38,540 bases of DNA from a candidate division Zixibacteria bacterium 4484_95. Its GTDB lineage: Bacteria > Zixibacteria > MSB-5A5 > UBA10806 > 4484-95. The translations under genes and the position numbers were made by a program. This document shows, piece by piece, positions 16,572-25,150 of this stretch. Each line of letters begins with the position of its first letter. Within the stretch, counting starts at the first letter, position 1. The stretch covers positions 1 to 38,540 of the forward strand of contig NATP01000011.1 of the NCBI GenBank assembly GCA_002085375.1, given 5' to 3'. The notes below the pieces were generated by a model. The model was not told where the DNA came from. It saw only the letters and a list, made by a program, of their open reading frames with translations, and ran no database searches.

Positions 16572-17966
16572 TTAACGACCAACTATACCCATGCCATTTA
16601 TTATGGTATCCAGGGCTTCATCCATAGCAGTAATGACCCTGGCAGCAGCCTCGTAAGCGTGTTGGTATTTAATCATATTAGCCATTTCCTCATCAAGGGA
16701 CACACCCTCTACCGCCTGCCGATTGTTTTCGATATGAAAAACTAGCGTTTCCTGGTTTTCAGCGATGTTCTGCGCCTCCCTGGTTCTAACGCCAACGATA
16801 CCAACAATTGAATTATAGTAATCACTAAAAGTAGCGGTTCCACCTTTCATTGTCAGTTCTGAACGCAAGGCTGCAATCCTCAGTGCATTGGAATTGTCCC
16901 CCACTTCACCGCTCAAAGAAGCGGCAATATAACCCTCATTTTGAATTATCATATAATCAAGATTTATATCCTCAGCGCCGGTGACGTTAGCATCAAAAAA
17001 ATCCCTACCAGAGACACCATCCAGACCATATCCTTCACGATGTAGCCTGTTAAGCTGTTCAACCAAAGATATTGCCATTTCATCAAGTTCCCGCAAACGC
17101 TCCGGAATCACTTCGTCCCTGACCTTGATAAGTCCCGCCAGTTCTCCTTTTGTTATATCAGGTTGGACCTTGGAGTCTTTGAATTGAATTTTGTGGACAA
17201 CATTAACTCCTTGTTCCTCAACTACCGTTTCAAGTTCACTGACCTCATTTCGGTCAACAAGAACCATAGAACCTATAAGCACCGAATAAGTACCGGTTGG
17301 TTGTTCTATGACCTCAACATTTACATATTTGGAGAGCTCGTCGACAAGGTGGTCCCTTTGATCACGAAGATCGTTCGCCGAATGGCCTGATAACTCCGCA
17401 GTAGATATCGAATCATTTAACGTAGCTATTTGAAAAGCGATATTATTTATTTCTAAAACTCTACTTTGAATGTCCTCATCAAGCGACACCCGGAAATCTT
17501 TCAACTGTTCATCAAAATGATGGAAAGCATTTATTACCAGATTTGCCTGTTCCTTTACCGCTACCCGTGCCGCTTGGTCATCAGGATTGGCGGATAGATC
17601 CTGCCAGGAGTTCCAAAAATTATCCAGTAATGCTGAAAAACCGATATCAGAAGGCTCCATATATATCGTCTCAATATGGCTCCAGCTCTGGGCTAAAGCC
17701 TGCCAGCGACCGAGGTCTTGAGATTCACGGCGATATTGTTCATCCAAAAATATCGCTCGCAAATGCCTTACCGTTGTAACCTCAACTCCCGTTCCAAAAT
17801 TACCTTTGATATAAGCCATTGGCACCGAAGAAACCATAATAGCCTGCTGACGCGAAAAACCAGGAGTGTTTACATTAGCGATATTGTGTCCCGTGAGGTT
17901 AAGAGAATACTGCTGGGCTAAAAGTGCTCTCTTACCTATCTCCAAACCAACATTTATTCCATACAT
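16572..17966 (-). CDS. flgK: FlgK, hook-filament junction protein (HAP1)
   Basis: The 464-residue FlgK has the rod/hook family N-terminus INVGLEIGKRALLAQQYSLN followed by NLTGHNIANVNTPGFSRQQ, the FlgK signature FLDEQYRRESQDLGRW, and a C-terminal EEMANMIKYQHAYEAAARVI that packs with the N-terminal helix. It forms the first ring on the hook tip. The length is normal and no insertion is seen. It lies 11 bases after flgN, its probable export chaperone, and is followed by csrA. Confidence 0.96.
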   Translation of the reverse strand: MYGINVGLEIGKRALLAQQYSLNLTGHNIANVNTPGFSRQQAIMVSSVPMAYIKGNFGTGVEVTTVRHLRAIFLDEQYRRESQDLGRWQALAQSWSHIETIYMEPSDIGFSALLDNFWNSWQDLSANPDDQAARVAVKEQANLVINAFHHFDEQLKDFRVSLDEDIQSRVLEINNIAFQIATLNDSISTAELSGHSANDLRDQRDHLVDELSKYVNVEVIEQPTGTYSVLIGSMVLVDRNEVSELETVVEEQGVNVVHKIQFKDSKVQPDITKGELAGLIKVRDEVIPERLRELDEMAISLVEQLNRLHREGYGLDGVSGRDFFDANVTGAEDINLDYMIIQNEGYIAASLSGEVGDNSNALRIAALRSELTMKGGTATFSDYYNSIVGIVGVRTREAQNIAENQETLVFHIENNRQAVEGVSLDEEMANMIKYQHAYEAAARVITAMDEALDTIINGMGIVGR

Positions 17967-17977
17967 CTTATCATTCC

Positions 17978-18460
17978 CTATACTGCATGATTAACTACTT
18001 TGCCTCCCCTGGCTTTAACTTTAGACTGCCCGGGCTGGCCATATACGTGTGAGGGTTTACTGCTTAATATCTTCACAGATTTCGTAATCAACTGACGTGA
18101 TTTATTAATTAAGAATTCATTTCTCTTACGTTTTTCCTCGATATGCTCATGGGTATCAACAATTGCTTTGCGCAACTGCTGTAAGGACTCATTCGAAATC
18201 CCATCAAGACGAGAAAGGATATCATCCAAGGTCAGATTACTCGGTGATAGTTCCATCCGTTTTGAGATATCTTTTACTATTTTTTGCCTTTCTCTTTCAA
18301 GTTCGCTTACTTTGTTGCATAACAAATCGAGCTCAGCATTGGTCTTATTTAATCCTTCGAGGTCTCTACATGCAAGCTGTTGGTGTTGGTCATCAAGTAA
18401 AACTAAAAACCTGTTGTATGAATCTAGCTCTTTGTTTAAAATATCAGTTAGTTTTTTCAT
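17978..18460 (-). CDS. flgN: FlgN, export chaperone for FlgK/FlgL
   Basis: The 160-residue helical protein has the FlgN pattern: an N-terminal amphipathic helix (LNKELDSYNRFLVLLDDQHQ), a central coiled coil (KVSELERERQKIVKDISKRM) and the helix DTHEHIEEKRKRNEFLINKSR. The tail is glycine- and lysine-rich and probably unstructured. FlgN escorts the junction proteins FlgK and FlgL to the export gate, and flgK is the next gene. The anti-sigma factor gene flgM, often just upstream, is absent here. There is no strong Shine-Dalgarno sequence. Confidence 0.85.
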   Translation of the reverse strand: MKKLTDILNKELDSYNRFLVLLDDQHQQLACRDLEGLNKTNAELDLLCNKVSELERERQKIVKDISKRMELSPSNLTLDDILSRLDGISNESLQQLRKAIVDTHEHIEEKRKRNEFLINKSRQLITKSVKILSSKPSHVYGQPGQSKVKARGGKVVNHAV

Positions 18461-18477
18461 ATAATCTGCCGTTTTAA

Positions 18478-18594
18478 TCAGTATCGGGATTTATCGGATT
18501 TAAATAAGGTTTTTAAATTATCAAGAATATCACTTACGTACTCCCTTGTCTCCTCATACGGGGGTATTCCACCATATTTATCTACAGAGGAAGG
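18478..18594 (-). pseudogene. flgJ: Out-of-frame C-terminal remnant of the flgJ transglycosylase domain
   Basis: In the +1 frame just past the flgJ stop, 38 codons read PSSVDKYGGIPPYEETREYV and onward, ending TGA at 18478. This is the usual end of an SLT lytic transglycosylase domain. The block that should precede it, holding the conserved AAYNAGP motif (roughly 30 residues), is missing, so the gene appears to carry an internal deletion with a frameshift. The remnant ends 17 bases before flgN, where an intact flgJ would be expected to end. Confidence 0.75.
18491..18515 (-). promoter_or_regulatory. Weak candidate sigma-28 promoter for flgN-flgK-csrA
   Basis: The minus strand shows TCCGATAA (7 of 8 to the FliA -10) with TAAA 13 bases upstream, two short of the usual spacing. 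A second -10-like CCCGATAC follows at 18481-18488. It lies within the old flgJ reading frame, so the match could be coding coincidence. Confidence 0.3.
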
Positions 18595-19180
18595 TATCAA
18601 AAATATCACTAACACCTAGCATCTTGGCCGTACCATCCATTAACTGCATCAATCCTTTGGCTCCTTTGGAGGAAACGGCTCTGGGGTTACCCGCGGACTC
18701 CTGCCAGATCACGGCCTTTATCAGCTTGGGATCAACACCATGTTTTAAAGCCGCCTGATTAATGATACCATCAAAACGATCAAGTGAATTTATTTTCGAA
18801 ATGTTTCTATCTGGCCGAATCGATTTTTTCACTTTTGGTTTTATCGGGAGTGTTTCCACAAGTTCTTCATTTGTATTAGTTATAAGGTCACTATATTGTT
18901 TAAGCAATATATCGCTTATACCCAGCTGACCCGATTCGGCCAACTTCTCCGCCAGCCCCTCATCGAAAATCTGGGTGAAGATTTCAGAGCCCAAACCATT
19001 CCCCAAAAGCGATGATTTTACCGTGGCTGAGCGCATCGTCTTCAACATATAGTAAAGAAATATTGACTCAAAATCCTGGCAGGCTTTCTTGAATTTCGCT
19101 AACTTCGCCTTCCTGCTTTCATCCTCGGTCTCTTTAGGTTGAAGGCATGAGGAAGCTGTTTCAACCGCTGTGATATTCAT
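18578..19180 (-). CDS. flgJ: FlgJ, rod cap with truncated lytic transglycosylase domain
   Basis: Residues 28 to about 105 are the FlgJ rod-binding domain (KFKKACQDFESIFLYYMLKTM, GLAEKLAESGQLGISDILLKQ), which scaffolds rod assembly in the periplasm. Residues about 136-195 start an SLT-type peptidoglycan lytic transglycosylase with catalytic Glu161 in IWQESAGNPRAVSSKGAKGL. The frame then breaks after VSDIFD and stops at residue 200. The rest of the domain is out of frame at 18478-18594 and its middle is missing. The rod-cap half should work; the hydrolase half probably does not. A fused SLT domain, rather than the glucosaminidase domain of E. coli FlgJ, occurs in other phyla. It starts 12 bases after flgI. 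Confidence 0.85.
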   Translation of the reverse strand: MNITAVETASSCLQPKETEDESRKAKLAKFKKACQDFESIFLYYMLKTMRSATVKSSLLGNGLGSEIFTQIFDEGLAEKLAESGQLGISDILLKQYSDLITNTNEELVETLPIKPKVKKSIRPDRNISKINSLDRFDGIINQAALKHGVDPKLIKAVIWQESAGNPRAVSSKGAKGLMQLMDGTAKMLGVSDIFDTFLCR

Positions 19181-19192
19181 CTTCGCTCAACA

Positions 19193-20293
19193 TTACATTA
19201 TTATCAGTTCTGCTCTTAAAGACCCGGCCGCTTTCAAAGCCTGGAAAATCGCTATAATATCCCTTGGCGTAGCACCAATACTATTTAAAGCCTTGGCCAA
19301 ATCACCTATGTTAGCCTGTTGCTCCATATACAGTATTCTGGCAATCTCCGGCTCAACTGTAATATCAGCCTCACGAGTGAGAACTGTCCGCCCCTGCGAG
19401 AAGGCCTCCGGTTGAGATACCAATGGTGTAGATTTTACCTCGATATTGAGATTGCCATGGGCTAACATCACCGATGAGATGGTTACATGTTGACCGGCAA
19501 CAATAGTCCCGGTCTTTTCATTTATAACAACTCTTGCTGGAATATCCGGTTCTATCTCCAGGTTCTCCACCTCAGCGAAGAATTTAACCATCTCCCCCGA
19601 TTCTCTTTTTGCCTCCGGAAGAAACACCTCTACATTTGCTTCATCAACAGCAATAGCTTTTACATCTGAAAATTTATCGGCAATAACTCCAGCAAGACGG
19701 CTGGCAGTTGTATAATCAGGGTTTTCAAGATGAAGTTTTACTGAATTTGTAAGAAATTCACCCTCGACCTGTTTTTCGATATTAGCTCCTCCAGGGACAC
19801 GCCCTACAAGAGTATAATTGTTGCGGAACTGGTCACCAGCTCCGGAACTGATATTAAACCCACCTATGAAAATTGGTCCCTGAGCCACTGCATAAACATT
19901 GCCAAGAGCATCGGCAAGAGGTGTAAAAAGCAATGTTCCTCCCTGAAGCGAGGATGCATCGCCCATCGATGAAACCGTGACATCTATTTTAGAACCGATT
20001 GCCATATAGGGCATCAACTCAGCCGTAACCATCACCGCCGCCACATTTTTCACCTTGACCTGTTCCTGGTCAACAGTAACACCCATCCTTTCCATCATGT
20101 TCACCAAGGACTGGATGGTGAATCTTGTACCTTTGGAATCACCGGTACCATCAAGGCCAACCACAAGGCCGTAACCTATCAAGGGCGTGGAGTTCTCCAT
20201 CTGGAAATGCGAGATATCTTTTACCCTTACTTTTGTAGACAGTGAAATTCCACAAACCGTCACAATGGTTAATAAAGTAATTATCCTTTTCAT
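19193..20293 (-). CDS. flgI: FlgI, flagellar P-ring protein
   Basis: The 366-residue FlgI has a short N-terminal signal-like helix (MKRIITLLTIVTVCGISLS), then the family signature VRVKDISHFQMENSTPLIGYGLVVGLDGTGD (residues 22 onward), MGDASSLQGGTLLFTPL, and the typical end ATPRDIIAIFQALKAAGSLRAELIIM. P-ring subunits form a bushing around the rod in the peptidoglycan layer and exist only in cells with an outer membrane. It directly follows flgH, with stop and start one base apart. The GGAT ribosome site is moderate. Confidence 0.97.
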   Translation of the reverse strand: MKRIITLLTIVTVCGISLSTKVRVKDISHFQMENSTPLIGYGLVVGLDGTGDSKGTRFTIQSLVNMMERMGVTVDQEQVKVKNVAAVMVTAELMPYMAIGSKIDVTVSSMGDASSLQGGTLLFTPLADALGNVYAVAQGPIFIGGFNISSGAGDQFRNNYTLVGRVPGGANIEKQVEGEFLTNSVKLHLENPDYTTASRLAGVIADKFSDVKAIAVDEANVEVFLPEAKRESGEMVKFFAEVENLEIEPDIPARVVINEKTGTIVAGQHVTISSVMLAHGNLNIEVKSTPLVSQPEAFSQGRTVLTREADITVEPEIARILYMEQQANIGDLAKALNSIGATPRDIIAIFQALKAAGSLRAELIIM

Positions 20294-20294
20294 G

Positions 20295-20870
20295 TTAAAA
20301 TATCCAGCTTATCAGTCTTGTTATAAACCCCGGGCGATTGCCATCGGTAACGGTCCCCTTACTCTTTGAAGATATCTGGGCATTTGCAATCTGGTATGAA
20401 TAAATAGTGTTATCCTCCGATATGTCGCGAGACCTGATGATACCCGATAAGAATAACGTTTCCTTTTCGTTGTTAACAGTTACCACACGGTTGCCCTCTA
20501 TTACCAGGTCACCATTCTCCCTTACATCTATAACAACAACGGTCATCTTCGCCCTCAATACTCCTGATTTTTCAGTTTGTCCCTGCCCGTCATATTGAAT
20601 CTCATCAGAACCTGATGCTCCCCACAAGGGGATGAAATCCAAAGCCCCCAAGCCGGCAGTCCCCTCCGTTTTAGCATCGGTTTTTTTCTTGGTTATGGTC
20701 TTTGCCTTGTTGGAGGCACGGGAATCCTCAACGATTAAGACAGTGATTATGTCACCCACACCGTGAGCCTTCACATCGGTGAAAATCGAGCGCTGATTGA
20801 CCTCGCTAGCGATGATGCAACCACCATTGATAAGACAAAAAGCCATAACTAAACTCATCGTCAATTTCAT
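20295..20870 (-). CDS. flgH: FlgH, flagellar L-ring protein
   Basis: The 191-residue FlgH has GVGDIITVLIVEDSRASNKAKT, the central FIPLWGASGSDEIQYDGQG region, and the C-terminal NGDLVIEGNRVVTVNNEKETLFLSG IRSRDIS pattern of the family. It forms the outer-membrane ring around the rod. Family members are usually lipoproteins; here the candidate box is LINGGC with Cys18, in which Asn at -3 is unusual. AGGAGG lies 4 bases before the ATG and overlaps the TAG stop of flgA. Confidence 0.95.
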   Translation of the reverse strand: MKLTMSLVMAFCLINGGCIIASEVNQRSIFTDVKAHGVGDIITVLIVEDSRASNKAKTITKKKTDAKTEGTAGLGALDFIPLWGASGSDEIQYDGQGQTEKSGVLRAKMTVVVIDVRENGDLVIEGNRVVTVNNEKETLFLSGIIRSRDISEDNTIYSYQIANAQISSKSKGTVTDGNRPGFITRLISWIF

Positions 20871-20878
20871 TTATCCTC

Positions 20879-21538
20879 CTACCTTATAGCAACCGTGGTA
20901 GAATCTATTACCTCTGCTCTTATCACCTTCTTTGAGCCAAGATTGGCAACCCTGATTACATCTCCGATACCACCTTTCTGCCTGGCCAAACCTTCAGCTG
21001 TTAATTTTATCGTCTTAGTCTCAAATACAATACTTACCCTGTCACCAGCTTTGACCACAGGTATATTTTCACACATTGAGGGTAATATCATAGAGCCGGC
21101 AGGGATATATGTCCTGGCTTGTTTCCCAGATAATTCACAGGGATCGGTTAAGGGTAATTGACTATTATTTACAACAGCTCTTTTAGCAATATCAATTTCA
21201 CGGAATTTTTCTCCAGAATTGATTGGAACCGTGGTGATTAATGCCTCCACCAGCATCGTTATACCAATGGAAACCGGCATAGATTTGACAAGCCTGTCAT
21301 TTTTGAAAACACCTAGTGTAAAAACCGTGTTACCAATAGCTGAATTCTTGCCAATACGTAACACCTTGACACTGTCAAAATCAGAGGGGAAAAGTTTCAG
21401 GTTAACTCTGTGGAAATCGTACTGGTATTCTACGTTTTCATTACCAAAGTTACTTTCAACATAGGATTTTACTGCGCTTTCGATTTTATCTCCAACCGGG
21501 CTGGTTACGATTGCTAATGCCAATAGATAAGCCAACAT
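20879..21538 (-). CDS. flgA: FlgA, P-ring assembly chaperone
   Basis: The 219-residue protein has a short signal peptide (MLAYLLALAIVTSPVG), an N-terminal FlgA domain and a C-terminal SAF/ChapFlgA region (REIDIAKRAVV, TYIPAGSMILPSM, VKAGDRVSIVFETKTIKLTAEGLARQKGGIGDVIRVAN, then KVIRAEVIDSTTV). FlgA helps FlgI form the P ring in the periplasm. It lies between flgG and flgH, a common order. No Shine-Dalgarno sequence is visible, so translation is probably coupled to flgG, whose stop is 6 bases upstream. Confidence 0.93.
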   Translation of the reverse strand: MLAYLLALAIVTSPVGDKIESAVKSYVESNFGNENVEYQYDFHRVNLKLFPSDFDSVKVLRIGKNSAIGNTVFTLGVFKNDRLVKSMPVSIGITMLVEALITTVPINSGEKFREIDIAKRAVVNNSQLPLTDPCELSGKQARTYIPAGSMILPSMCENIPVVKAGDRVSIVFETKTIKLTAEGLARQKGGIGDVIRVANLGSKKVIRAEVIDSTTVAIR

Positions 21539-21544
21539 CTTATT

Positions 21545-22333
21545 TTACCGTTTTAGATTGTTTGCTATCTGCGACATCTCCTCGGATGTCTGTATTGCTT
21601 TTGAATTTATTTCATAAGCTCTCTGGGCAATTATCATATTCACCATCTCTTCTACTATATCCACATTAGACATCTCCAAATACCCCTGGTTGATTCTTCC
21701 CAAACCCTCAAGCGATGGGGTACCGAGCACCGGTTCACCCGATGAAACAGAAGCCGTAAACAGGTTATGGCCTATTGCTTGTAATCCACTTGGGTTTATG
21801 AACTTGGCAAGCTCAATCTGGCCTATCTCCTGAGGTTCTGACTCACCAGGAATTAATACAGCTATAATACCATCGGTCGAAACGTTAATATCGGTTGCAT
21901 CTGCCGGTAGAGTTATCCCTGGCTGAAGGTAAAAACCATCGGATGTTACAAGTTGGCCATCAGCAGAAAGTTTAAATGAACCATCACGAGTATAGCCGAT
22001 AGTCCCGTCTGGCAACAGCACTTGGAAAAAGCCATTGCCCTCTATAGATAAGTCAAGTGGGTTACCTGTCATCTGCAAACTACCCATTGAAAACAACCGC
22101 TGTGTTGCTACGGGACGAGTACCATAGCCAACCTCGAGATCTATAGGCACAGTCGAGCCAGCCGCTGACTCGGAACCTGCAGACCTCAGTCTTTGATAAA
22201 GTATATCCTGAAACTCTATCTTTGATTTTTTATAACCGGTAGTGTTCACATTGGCAAGGTTGTTGGCGATAACATCAACATTCATCTGCTGAGCACTCAT
22301 TCCAGAGGCTGCCGTTCTTAATGACTTAATCAT
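21545..22333 (-). CDS. flgG: FlgG, distal rod protein
   Basis: The 262-residue FlgG has the rod/hook N-terminus SLRTAASGMSAQQMNVDVIANNLANVNTTGYKKSK (residues 4 onward), the FlgG-type LEVGYGTRPVATQRLFSMGSL segment, PLDLSIEGNGFFQV, and the C-terminal MSNVDIVEEMVNMIIAQRAYEINSKAI helix. It builds the distal rod that crosses the P and L rings. Length matches the family (about 260). It follows flgF by 10 bases. Confidence 0.97.
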   Translation of the reverse strand: MIKSLRTAASGMSAQQMNVDVIANNLANVNTTGYKKSKIEFQDILYQRLRSAGSESAAGSTVPIDLEVGYGTRPVATQRLFSMGSLQMTGNPLDLSIEGNGFFQVLLPDGTIGYTRDGSFKLSADGQLVTSDGFYLQPGITLPADATDINVSTDGIIAVLIPGESEPQEIGQIELAKFINPSGLQAIGHNLFTASVSSGEPVLGTPSLEGLGRINQGYLEMSNVDIVEEMVNMIIAQRAYEINSKAIQTSEEMSQIANNLKR

Positions 22334-22343
22334 AATTATCTCC

Positions 22344-23072
22344 TTATCTCACGCGGCCAAGGTCGTTAACCGCTTTATCCAGAGTTTCATCCTGAGCTTG
22401 GATCGATTTCTGACCAGCTTCATATGCCCGAAAAGAAACCAGCATATCAACCATCTGCTCGATGATATTGACATTCGATTCCTCGATATATCCCTGACGA
22501 ACCTTATAACCTTCTGCATTTACGGCTTGGATTTCTTCATTTGCCAAAGCCATATAGCCATAATTAACCCTGGTCAAGTTATAGGGTTTGTCAAAATCCA
22601 CGATTCTAATCTTGGCCAACTCAGACCCGTCAACGGAAATTATGCCATCCGCACTGATCGAAATATCGTCACCGGTAATCGTAATCGGACCCGAATCGGA
22701 CAAAACCGGATGCCCGTTCTTATTTACAAGCACACCTTCCTGTGTCAACGAAAACTCTCCATCCCTTGTATATCTTTCTCCCTCTGGTGTAGAGACGACA
22801 AAAAATCCATTACCCTCAATGGCCACGTCCAGGGGACGTTCGGTCTGACGTGTGAATCCCTGAGAAAAATCGATATAAACACCATCAACCATTGGAACTT
22901 CCCATTTAAGGTCTGTCATAAGGCCATTCTTTGCCCGCCTAAGTTGATGTAGAAACACTCTGTCCTTTTTAAAACCGATGGTGTTGGCGTTAGCCATGTT
23001 ATTAGCAAACACCTCCTGTTTCAGAGTGCGTGGAATCATACCCGAGGCTGATGTATAAATACCTTTAATCAT
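22344..23072 (-). CDS. flgF: FlgF, proximal rod protein
   Basis: The 242-residue rod protein has MIKGIYTSASGMIPRTLKQEVFANNMANANTIGFKKD at the start, DVAIEGNGFFVVSTPEGERYTRDGEF in the middle and ESNVNIIEQMVDMLVSFRAYEAGQKS at the end. It is shorter than FlgG and lacks FlgG's hook-side segment, which fits FlgF. It is the first gene of the rod and ring operon flgF-G-A-H-I-J, with GGAGGGGATT before the ATG and a sigma-54-type promoter about 35 bases further upstream. Confidence 0.92.
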   Translation of the reverse strand: MIKGIYTSASGMIPRTLKQEVFANNMANANTIGFKKDRVFLHQLRRAKNGLMTDLKWEVPMVDGVYIDFSQGFTRQTERPLDVAIEGNGFFVVSTPEGERYTRDGEFSLTQEGVLVNKNGHPVLSDSGPITITGDDISISADGIISVDGSELAKIRIVDFDKPYNLTRVNYGYMALANEEIQAVNAEGYKVRQGYIEESNVNIIEQMVDMLVSFRAYEAGQKSIQAQDETLDKAVNDLGRVR

Positions 23073-23106
23073 AATCCCCTCCAGACAATATTTCAGATAT
23101 TAATTA

Positions 23107-23122
23107 AGCAAACAATGTGCCC
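23107..23122 (-). promoter_or_regulatory. Sigma-54 (RpoN) promoter of the flgF rod/ring operon
   Basis: The minus strand reads GGGCACATTGTTTGCT against the consensus TGGCACGNNNNTTGCW. The -24 GG and -12 GC are both present with exact spacing, and only two fixed positions differ. It lies in the 222-base gene-free gap before flgF (23073-23294), where I see no other gene. Middle flagellar genes depend on sigma-54 in many bacteria. No sigma-54 activator gene is in this window. Confidence 0.7.
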
Positions 23123-23294
23123 TAAGGTTTGTTCAACTATTTTTTTAAGGTTAATACGCGAATTTTAACTCAATGATACGTTTACCGTTACTACTGTAAC
23201 TTCTTGCTTATAATACTAATGAAAAAGAAAAATCTATAATTCGATTTAAATAAAAAAAACGGGAAAATATTTCACTAAATAAGGGTGATTTTTT

Positions 23295-24728
23295 CTATGT
23301 GTTAGAGATAGAAATGATCCGGCCTTGGTAGATTTGAAATGTCATATTTTTCAACTCTTGCGGTATCTCTTTTTTCAATATGCCTATTTGTATCGTGGTG
23401 CCCGGATAAATATTCCCTCTAACCACGATTTTAGCTATTTTATTTTCTTGTATTTCCGTTAACAGCTCATTTCCCTTTCCCTCCATCTCTTCAATCTTTT
23501 TCGAAATCTCAGCTTGTTTTTTTTTAAGTTGTAAAAGCAATAATCTCTGTTCCTCGTTTAACTCATCATCTTTTTTCAAACCAAGAAGCGTCTTTACTTC
23601 CTTTCCGATCTTCGCCTTATCATTTTGCAAGCTGTTAACTTCAGTTTTAACGTTGGTATATTTTTCCATTAAAATCTTATCGTAACCAACTCTGACCAGA
23701 GTCCGAATACCCATTTCTGATCCGATGGAATTCACATCAACAAGATTGCATGCAGATACCTGACCACCTACGATTATACTGCCTTCCCCCTTAAGATAAA
23801 CAGCGTTGCCAGCTTCCACCTGAGCGTTCATTGCCTCATCAATGATTTTGACATTGTTACCCGCTACAATCCGCTGGTTTCCTATATATTTTATAAAAAC
23901 GTCATTCTTTGCTTTTATCAACCCCTTTCCCGAGCCAATAAAGCCACCTTTTGCTACAACTGAACCACCGGATATGACCTCTGCATCCTCGATGTTTTTA
24001 TCAATTTCAACATCCCCATCAACCTTGATTCTGAAACCGGCTCTGACAGATCCACTTATATGCAAATTCCCCACAAATTCAATATTTCCTGTAGAAGTGT
24101 CAACATCGGAGCGTAATTTATAATTTCTCTCCACCGAAACTACATTATCGTTGAAAGTTATAGCGCCATCTATAGTTGAAACAAGCAAATCAGGATTATC
24201 AGACGAAATATACGTGTTTTTCCCTTTCGGTAGCGCCCGGTCTCTCCCCATTAATCCTTCCACTTTTTCACCGGTAACAGTAATTCCGGATTTTCCCCTA
24301 ACCGCATGAACCTTTTTTGCGAGTGGTTGGCCAACAACGGCATTACGGATAATATTTAAGTTTTTATAATCAATATACCCATCATTTTGAACAACTGGCG
24401 TTTTGCTTTTGGTTGTATCAAATAGAAATTCAATATCTGCATCCTTACCCCTCTCAGGAAAAGTTCCTCTGGCAACCTCAATGGATTTATTTAAGATGGT
24501 ATTGTTTATTACTTTTTCCAACTGTTCCTTTCTTATACCATAGACAATACCAGCCTTTTTTAAAATCTCAATTAAATCTTCGATAGTGAATTTGAAAACC
24601 GCATAATGGTCTATTTGTTCAATGGTTAAGTGAGCAATCATTAAGTTATGCCAGAAGAATATCTTAAATTGGTAACCATCTTGTTTAAGAGTATGTATTC
24701 GATTTTCTCTTAAGGCAACTTGAACCAT
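23295..24728 (-). CDS. fapA: FapA (DUF342) flagellar assembly protein
   Basis: The 477-residue protein has an N-terminal DUF342 region (GTFPERGKDADIEF; VVGQPLAKKV; RGKSGITVTGEKVEG), a central right-handed beta-helix with the typical repeat GNLHISGSVRAGFRIKVDGDVEIDKNIEDAEVISGG, then a coiled coil (about 365-425) and a short beta end (VRGNIYPGTTIQIGILKKEI). FapA proteins affect polar flagellar assembly in Vibrio; the biochemical action is unclear. ATG 24728 is used rather than TTG 24737, which overlaps the stop of the receiver gene upstream. The 5-base separation suggests that FapA and the receiver act together. Confidence 0.88.
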   Translation of the reverse strand: MVQVALRENRIHTLKQDGYQFKIFFWHNLMIAHLTIEQIDHYAVFKFTIEDLIEILKKAGIVYGIRKEQLEKVINNTILNKSIEVARGTFPERGKDADIEFLFDTTKSKTPVVQNDGYIDYKNLNIIRNAVVGQPLAKKVHAVRGKSGITVTGEKVEGLMGRDRALPKGKNTYISSDNPDLLVSTIDGAITFNDNVVSVERNYKLRSDVDTSTGNIEFVGNLHISGSVRAGFRIKVDGDVEIDKNIEDAEVISGGSVVAKGGFIGSGKGLIKAKNDVFIKYIGNQRIVAGNNVKIIDEAMNAQVEAGNAVYLKGEGSIIVGGQVSACNLVDVNSIGSEMGIRTLVRVGYDKILMEKYTNVKTEVNSLQNDKAKIGKEVKTLLGLKKDDELNEEQRLLLLQLKKKQAEISKKIEEMEGKGNELLTEIQENKIAKIVVRGNIYPGTTIQIGILKKEIPQELKNMTFQIYQGRIISISNT

Positions 24729-24733
24729 TTTAA

Positions 24734-25150
24734 TCAATCAGCTATTTTTGATTCCTCGTTAATTCTCCGTTTTGATGCCAGCAAACGCCAGTAAGCACGT
24801 TCTACGATAAGCGATATCTCATGGCTTTTAAATGGTTTTGTAATATACTCATCAGCTCCAAGCATCAAAGCTTCTTTGACAGTATAGGCATCACCATATC
24901 CCGTCATCATAATTATCGCTATTTGAGGCCATTCCTTTTTAACTTTCTTTAGAAGCTGAAATCCGTCCATATCGGGCATCTTGACATCAGAAAGCAAAAG
25001 ATCAAATCTTTCATTATTGAGCTTTTCAATAGCCTCTTTGGCGGATGAAACCAGCGTTACATGATAACCTTCTTGTTCTAAGATTTTCAAAAGAAGATTA
25101 CGCATTATCGCTTCATCATCCACAATCATAATTTTCACGTCTTCTTTCAT
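24734..25150 (-). CDS. Stand-alone response regulator receiver (fourth), paired with fapA
   Basis: The 138-residue CheY-type domain has acidic Asp11/Asp12, phospho-acceptor Asp55 (LLSDVKMPDMDG), switch Thr83 (MMTGYGDA) and Lys105 (ITKPF). All key residues are intact, so it should accept phosphate. A basic tail (LLASKRRINEESKIAD) follows, with no output domain. It is the first gene of a two-gene unit with fapA behind a 195-base gap, so it may control FapA or the flagellar switch. Its resemblance to CheY is general; no kinase is adjacent on its own transcript. Confidence 0.92.
   Translation of the reverse strand: MKEDVKIMIVDDEAIMRNLLLKILEQEGYHVTLVSSAKEAIEKLNNERFDLLLSDVKMPDMDGFQLLKKVKKEWPQIAIIMMTGYGDAYTVKEALMLGADEYITKPFKSHEISLIVERAYWRLLASKRRINEESKIAD

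Noticed and set aside
22398-22952. Plus-strand ORF of 184 codons opposite flgF
   Set aside because: It lies wholly within flgF on the other strand; flgF is beyond doubt and no plus-strand ribosome site supports the ORF.
23209-23214. Perfect plus-strand TATAAT in the flgF-fapA gap
   Set aside because: There is no plus-strand gene to serve and no -35 at good spacing; the gap is AT-rich.
23240-23294. T-run after fapA considered as an intrinsic terminator
   Set aside because: There is an 8-base T-run on the minus strand but no stable stem in front of it.
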